A program made the position numbers and the translations under genes. Shown piece after piece: positions 61,084 to 64,000 of a stretch of DNA of 64,000 nt. This DNA comes from Pseudomonas fluorescens. GTDB lineage: Bacteria; Pseudomonadota; Gammaproteobacteria; Pseudomonadales; Pseudomonadaceae. The notes beneath the pieces are model-generated. The model did not search any database and was not told the DNA's origin. It was given only the letters and a program-made list of their open reading frames with translations. Each line of letters starts with the position of its first letter. Position 1 is the stretch's first letter. The stretch lies in assembly GCF_003732425.1 (NCBI RefSeq), contig NZ_MOBX01000016.1:558001-622000 (forward strand). Reading direction: 5' to 3'.

Positions 61084-61098
61084 TGTTATAATGTAACA
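61084..61098. promoter_or_regulatory. Zur box between amidase and folE2
   Basis: TGTTATAATGTAACA matches the Zur palindrome with one mismatch between arms (GTTATA/TGTAAC). TATAAT at 61087-61092 is a good -10 for folE2. It lies 40 bp from the amidase start and 31 bp from the folE2 start, so both may be zinc-repressed. Confidence 0.88.
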
Positions 61099-61128
61099 TC
61101 CAATTCAATCAACACGATGGTCCCGAAC

Positions 61129-62025
61129 ATGAATTCGATGACACTTCCGGATATCGCCGCGCAGGTCGCACGCCAAGCGTTGCCACTTGAATGGGTGGGC
61201 ATGCACGGCATTGCATTACCTGTCTTGATAGAGGGTCAGCGCTTGAGCGCGAAGGCTGATGCGGGTGTCAGTCTTGATGATGGCGAGGCACGCGGCATTC
61301 ATATGTCGCGGCTGTATCTGGCCTTGGAAGCACTCGAACAGAAGAATCTGTCCCCTGCTCTACTGCATCAGGTGCTCAAGGGTTTCCTGCAAAGCCACGA
61401 AGGTTTATCCACCCGCGCTTACCTGAATATCCATAGCGATTTGTTGCTAAAGCGGCCGGCGTTAATCAGTCCATTGGCCGGCTGGAAGTCTTATCCCGCG
61501 AGCATTTTCGCCAGTCTGATAAATGAAGTGTTCCACGTGGAACTCAAAATCGAAGTGCCCTACTCTTCAACTTGTCCTTGCTCTGCGGCCTTGGCGCGAC
61601 AGTTGATCCAGCAACAATTCATCGACGACTTCGCTAACACAGCCCTTCATCACGCAGACGTTCTGGCTTGGCTTGGCTCGACCCAAGGCATCATTGCCAC
61701 GCCACATAGCCAACGCAGCACTGCACAACTGCACCTTCACCTCGACGAATTCATTGATGAGTTTCCTCTGAGCGTGATCATCAATGACGCTGAAGCTGCC
61801 CTCGGCACCGCCGTACAAACCGCCGTGAAACGCGCAGACGAACAAGCGTTCGCCCTCGCCAACGGGCAGAACCTGATGTTTTGCGAAGACGCGGCGCGCC
61901 GTCTGAATCTGGCCCTGCGACGTACTCCGGGGGTCAGTGCATTTCACCTGCGTGTGATCCACGCTGAAAGTCTGCACGCTCACGACGCCGTCGCCGAAAG
62001 CCACTGGCAGCGTGAGCAAGCATGA
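61129..62025 (+). CDS. folE2: GTP cyclohydrolase IB (FolE2)
   Basis: A 298-aa metal-promiscuous GTP cyclohydrolase that makes dihydroneopterin triphosphate for folate and can replace zinc-dependent FolE. The active-site Cys motif STCPCSAALARQ is present, and MHGIALPVLIEGQRLSAKADAGVSLDDGEARGIHMSRLY is the family N-domain. Starts at 61117 and 61138 are also in frame. Its Zur box and its coupling (ATGA) to a zinc-type ABC importer support a role in zinc starvation. Confidence 0.94.
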   Translation: MNSMTLPDIAAQVARQALPLEWVGMHGIALPVLIEGQRLSAKADAGVSLDDGEARGIHMSRLYLALEALEQKNLSPALLHQVLKGFLQSHEGLSTRAYLNIHSDLLLKRPALISPLAGWKSYPASIFASLINEVFHVELKIEVPYSSTCPCSAALARQLIQQQFIDDFANTALHHADVLAWLGSTQGIIATPHSQRSTAQLHLHLDEFIDEFPLSVIINDAEAALGTAVQTAVKRADEQAFALANGQNLMFCEDAARRLNLALRRTPGVSAFHLRVIHAESLHAHDAVAESHWQREQA

Positions 62026-62690
62026 TCCGCTGCCAATCCCTGAGTTGGGGCGCACCCGGCCAACCACTGACCGCGCCCCTGAACCTTGAGCTCGACAGCG
62101 GCAGCCTGACGGCGATCATCGGCGCCAACGGCTGTGGCAAAAGCAGCCTGCTGAAAGTGATCGCCGGATTGCAGAAGCCTTTGGCAGGCACAGTCGCCCT
62201 GAGTGTTCCACGTCAAAGCGGGCTGTCCTTTCTGCCCCAGCAACAGCATCTGGATCGCCAATTCCCCATCAGTCTCGAAGAGTTGGTCGCCGCCGGATTC
62301 TGGGGACGCAGGCTCTCGACTCAACTACGAAGCCAGCGCCTGAAAGACGCCCTGGACAACTGGCACCTTAGCGGACTCGAACACCGTCCACTCATGGCCC
62401 TGTCCGGTGGTGAACTACAACGCGCCCTGCTCGCTCGACTGAGCCTGACCGACGCGCCCGTGCTGCTGCTCGACGAACCCCACGCGGCACTCGATGAAAT
62501 CGGTCAGCAGTTGCTCTGGCAGCACATCCACGCCTGGCATGGCGAAGGTCGAACACTGGTCGTGGTGTGCCACGACCTCGCCGCCGTGCGCCAACACATT
62601 CCCGAAACGTTGCTGATCAAAAACCGCGACTGCGTGTTTGGCGCGAGCGCAGAACTCATTCAGCAAACACCTCAAACACAGGTGGCCTGA
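62022..62690 (+). CDS. Zinc/manganese ABC transporter ATP-binding protein (ZnuC-like)
   Basis: A 222-aa ABC ATPase. Walker A GANGCGKSS (about 37-45), Q-loop LPQQQHLDRQFP, signature LSGGELQRA and Walker B LLLDEPHAALDEIGQQ with the H-loop VVCHDLA are intact. It overlaps folE2 by ATGA and the permease gene by one base, so folE2 and the transporter are one operon. The first helix LSWGAPGQPLTAPLNLELDS is atypical of true ZnuC, so it is a second system of the type found beside folE2. Confidence 0.92.
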   Translation: MIRCQSLSWGAPGQPLTAPLNLELDSGSLTAIIGANGCGKSSLLKVIAGLQKPLAGTVALSVPRQSGLSFLPQQQHLDRQFPISLEELVAAGFWGRRLSTQLRSQRLKDALDNWHLSGLEHRPLMALSGGELQRALLARLSLTDAPVLLLDEPHAALDEIGQQLLWQHIHAWHGEGRTLVVVCHDLAAVRQHIPETLLIKNRDCVFGASAELIQQTPQTQVA

Positions 62691-63556
62691 TGCACACCGT
62701 CGCCCACCTCTGGCAACCGTTCAATGAGTTCGTGTTCATGCGCCGCGCTCTGCTCGGCGGCCTGGTATTGGCGTGCAGCACCGCGCCGCTCGGCGTGTTC
62801 TTGATCCTGCGAAGGATGAGCCTGATCGGTGACGCCGTGGCCCACGGCATCCTTCCCGGCGCGGCCTTGGGTTTCTGGTTTGCCGGGCTGAGCCTGCCCG
62901 CGCTGACGCTGGGAGGCTTGGGCGCCGGTCTGAGCATGGCCGGCCTCGCCGCCTGGATTACCCGCCGCACCGGTCTGCGCGAAGACGCCAGCCTCGCTGC
63001 GATCTATCCGATCTCGCTGGCCAGTGGCGTGCTGATACTCGGCATCGCAGGCAAACGCCTCGATCTGTTGCACCTGTTGTTCGGCTCAGCATTGGCCGTC
63101 GACGGGCCGACCCTCACCGGCATGCTGTGGGTGTCCGGACTCAGCCTGATCGCCATGGCCCTGATCTACAAACCGTTGCTGCTCGACACCCTCGACCCAC
63201 TGTTCTTGAGAACCGTCAGCCGCCTCGGCCCACTGGCCCATGGCGTCTTCCTGACGCTGGTCGTACTCAATCTGGTGATCGGTTTCCAGGCCATCGGCGC
63301 GCTGATGGTGGTCGGTCTGATGATGCTCCCCGCCGCGGCTTCGCGATTCTGGAGCCGCCGTCTGCCACCCCTTATCGCCATCGCGGCCGTCATCGGTTGC
63401 CTCTCGGTCTGGTTCGGCTTGCTGCTGTCGTTCTACTACTCGTTGCCGAGCGGCCCGGCCATCGTGCTGGTCGCCGGCCTCGGCTATCTGTTGTCGGTGG
63501 TATTCGGGCCGGTGCACGGTCTGTTGCGCCGCCCGCCTTTGCTCACATCCCAATGA
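62690..63556 (+). CDS. Zinc/manganese ABC transporter permease (ZnuB-like)
   Basis: A 288-aa ABC-3 family permease with about eight or nine helices. MRRALLGGLVLACSTAPLGVFLILRRMSLIGDAVAHGILPGAALG is the family signature, and PLAHGVFLTLVVLNLVIGFQAIGALMVVGLMMLPAAASRF the second conserved block. It begins at the base of the ATPase stop (TGATG). It completes the membrane part of the metal importer. Confidence 0.93.
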   Translation: MHTVAHLWQPFNEFVFMRRALLGGLVLACSTAPLGVFLILRRMSLIGDAVAHGILPGAALGFWFAGLSLPALTLGGLGAGLSMAGLAAWITRRTGLREDASLAAIYPISLASGVLILGIAGKRLDLLHLLFGSALAVDGPTLTGMLWVSGLSLIAMALIYKPLLLDTLDPLFLRTVSRLGPLAHGVFLTLVVLNLVIGFQAIGALMVVGLMMLPAAASRFWSRRLPPLIAIAAVIGCLSVWFGLLLSFYYSLPSGPAIVLVAGLGYLLSVVFGPVHGLLRRPPLLTSQ

Positions 63557-63567
63557 GGTGTTTCCCG

Positions 63568-64000
63568 ATGCGCGCTCTACTCGTGCTGTTCAGCCTGATG
63601 CTGTCGATGTCATTGTCGGCCGCGGAAAAACTGCCGGTGGTCACCAGCTTCAGCATCCTCGCCGACATGGTCCATCAGGTCGGCGGCGAGCATGTCCAGA
63701 TCACCAACATGGTCGGCCCGGACGCCGACGCACACACTTACGAACCGACGCCAGACGATGCCAAAGCCCTGCTAAAAGCCAAACTGGTCATCAAAAACGG
63801 CTTGGGGTTTGAGCCATGGCTGGATCGTCTGCTCACCAGCACGGATACCAAAGCCACGGTCGTCAGCGCCAGCCACGGCGTGATTCCACGCTCGCTGGAT
63901 GAAGACGGCGAAACCGTTCCCGACCCGCATGCCTGGCACAATCTGGCCAACGCCGAGTTGTATGTCGCCAATATCAGCAAAGCCCTGATTGCTGCCGATC
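63568..64000 (+). CDS. Metal-binding periplasmic protein of the importer (3' end outside window)
   Basis: The first 144 residues are visible. A signal peptide (RALLVLFSLMLSMSLSAAEK) precedes a cluster A-I (ZnuA/TroA) fold: PVVTSFSILADMVHQVGGEH, DAHTYEPTPDDAKALLKA with the first His ligand, and DPHAWHNLANAELYVANI with the second. No His-rich ZnuA loop is seen in this part. It starts 11 bp after the permease and is the fourth gene of the folE2 operon. Zn versus Mn cannot be decided from the fragment. Confidence 0.9.
   Translation, partial: MRALLVLFSLMLSMSLSAAEKLPVVTSFSILADMVHQVGGEHVQITNMVGPDADAHTYEPTPDDAKALLKAKLVIKNGLGFEPWLDRLLTSTDTKATVVSASHGVIPRSLDEDGETVPDPHAWHNLANAELYVANISKALIAAD

Overview
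The window is chromosomal DNA from a Pseudomonas of the P. fluorescens group. The grounds are high GC, Pseudomonas-style gene content and order (response regulator-phoU-pstBACS; purEK; aspA; pycAB-pycR; uvrD; pdxY; the Zur-type zinc block), and many short inverted repeats of two Pseudomonas REP families. From memory, most blocks correspond to PAO1 genes numbered about PA5364 to PA5540, which would place the window on the origin-proximal side of the chromosome. No prophage, transposase, CRISPR array, rRNA or tRNA gene was seen.

Layout. 1-0.2 kb: end of an AT-richer unknown gene. 0.3-8.6 kb (minus strand): response regulator, phoU, pstB, pstA, pstC, pstS; both pstS and pstC are preceded by a good PhoB box. 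8.7-12.8 kb: MFS transporter, YciA-type thioesterase, hexose-6-phosphate mutarotase, DUF3299 and GlsB-type envelope proteins. 12.8-14.6 kb: purK and purE behind a leader with two terminator-like hairpins. 14.7-20.4 kb: an aspartate/asparagine unit of LysR regulator (divergent), aspA, AGCS symporter and asparaginase. 20.5-22.7 kb: AraC regulator and acetylpolyamine amidohydrolase. 22.8-27.5 kb: a 1533-aa DUF6543-type (dermonecrotic-toxin-like) protein. 27.4-30.8 kb: a MocR/PdxR-type regulator divergent from a PaiB-like flavoprotein and two GNAT acetyltransferases; the regulator's linker is encoded by five tandem 12-bp units, four of them DnaA-box-like. 30.9-33.6 kb: homocysteine S-methyltransferase divergent from an amino-acid ABC importer that lacks an ATPase gene. 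33.7-39.0 kb: two related autotransporters in tandem. 39.1-43.6 kb: two-subunit pyruvate carboxylase and its LysR regulator. 43.5-50.2 kb: a small PA3496-like gene, an RpiR/HexR-like regulator with a palindromic operator, a PAS-GGDEF-EAL protein and uvrD. 50.5-56.0 kb: Tim44-like protein, SMI1/KNR4 protein, Kef-type antiporter, thioesterase, pdxY and DUF3301. 56.0-64.0 kb: a zinc-starvation block with two Zur-box palindromes, two COG0523 GTPases, DUF1826, two small Cys-containing exported proteins, an N-acetylmuramoyl-L-alanine amidase, zinc-independent FolE2 and a zinc/manganese ABC importer whose binding-protein gene runs off the right edge.

The genes form coherent modules: phosphate uptake under PhoB, purine synthesis, Asp/Asn catabolism feeding fumarate, pyruvate anaplerosis, and a zinc-sparing response. 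The points most worth checking are the DnaA-box-like 12-bp array inside the MocR gene, the large DUF6543 protein overlapping that gene tail to tail, the purE leader hairpins, the small exported proteins of the zinc block, and the ATPase-less importer beside mmuM. All assignments come from reading the sequence and from memory of protein families; no database search was run.
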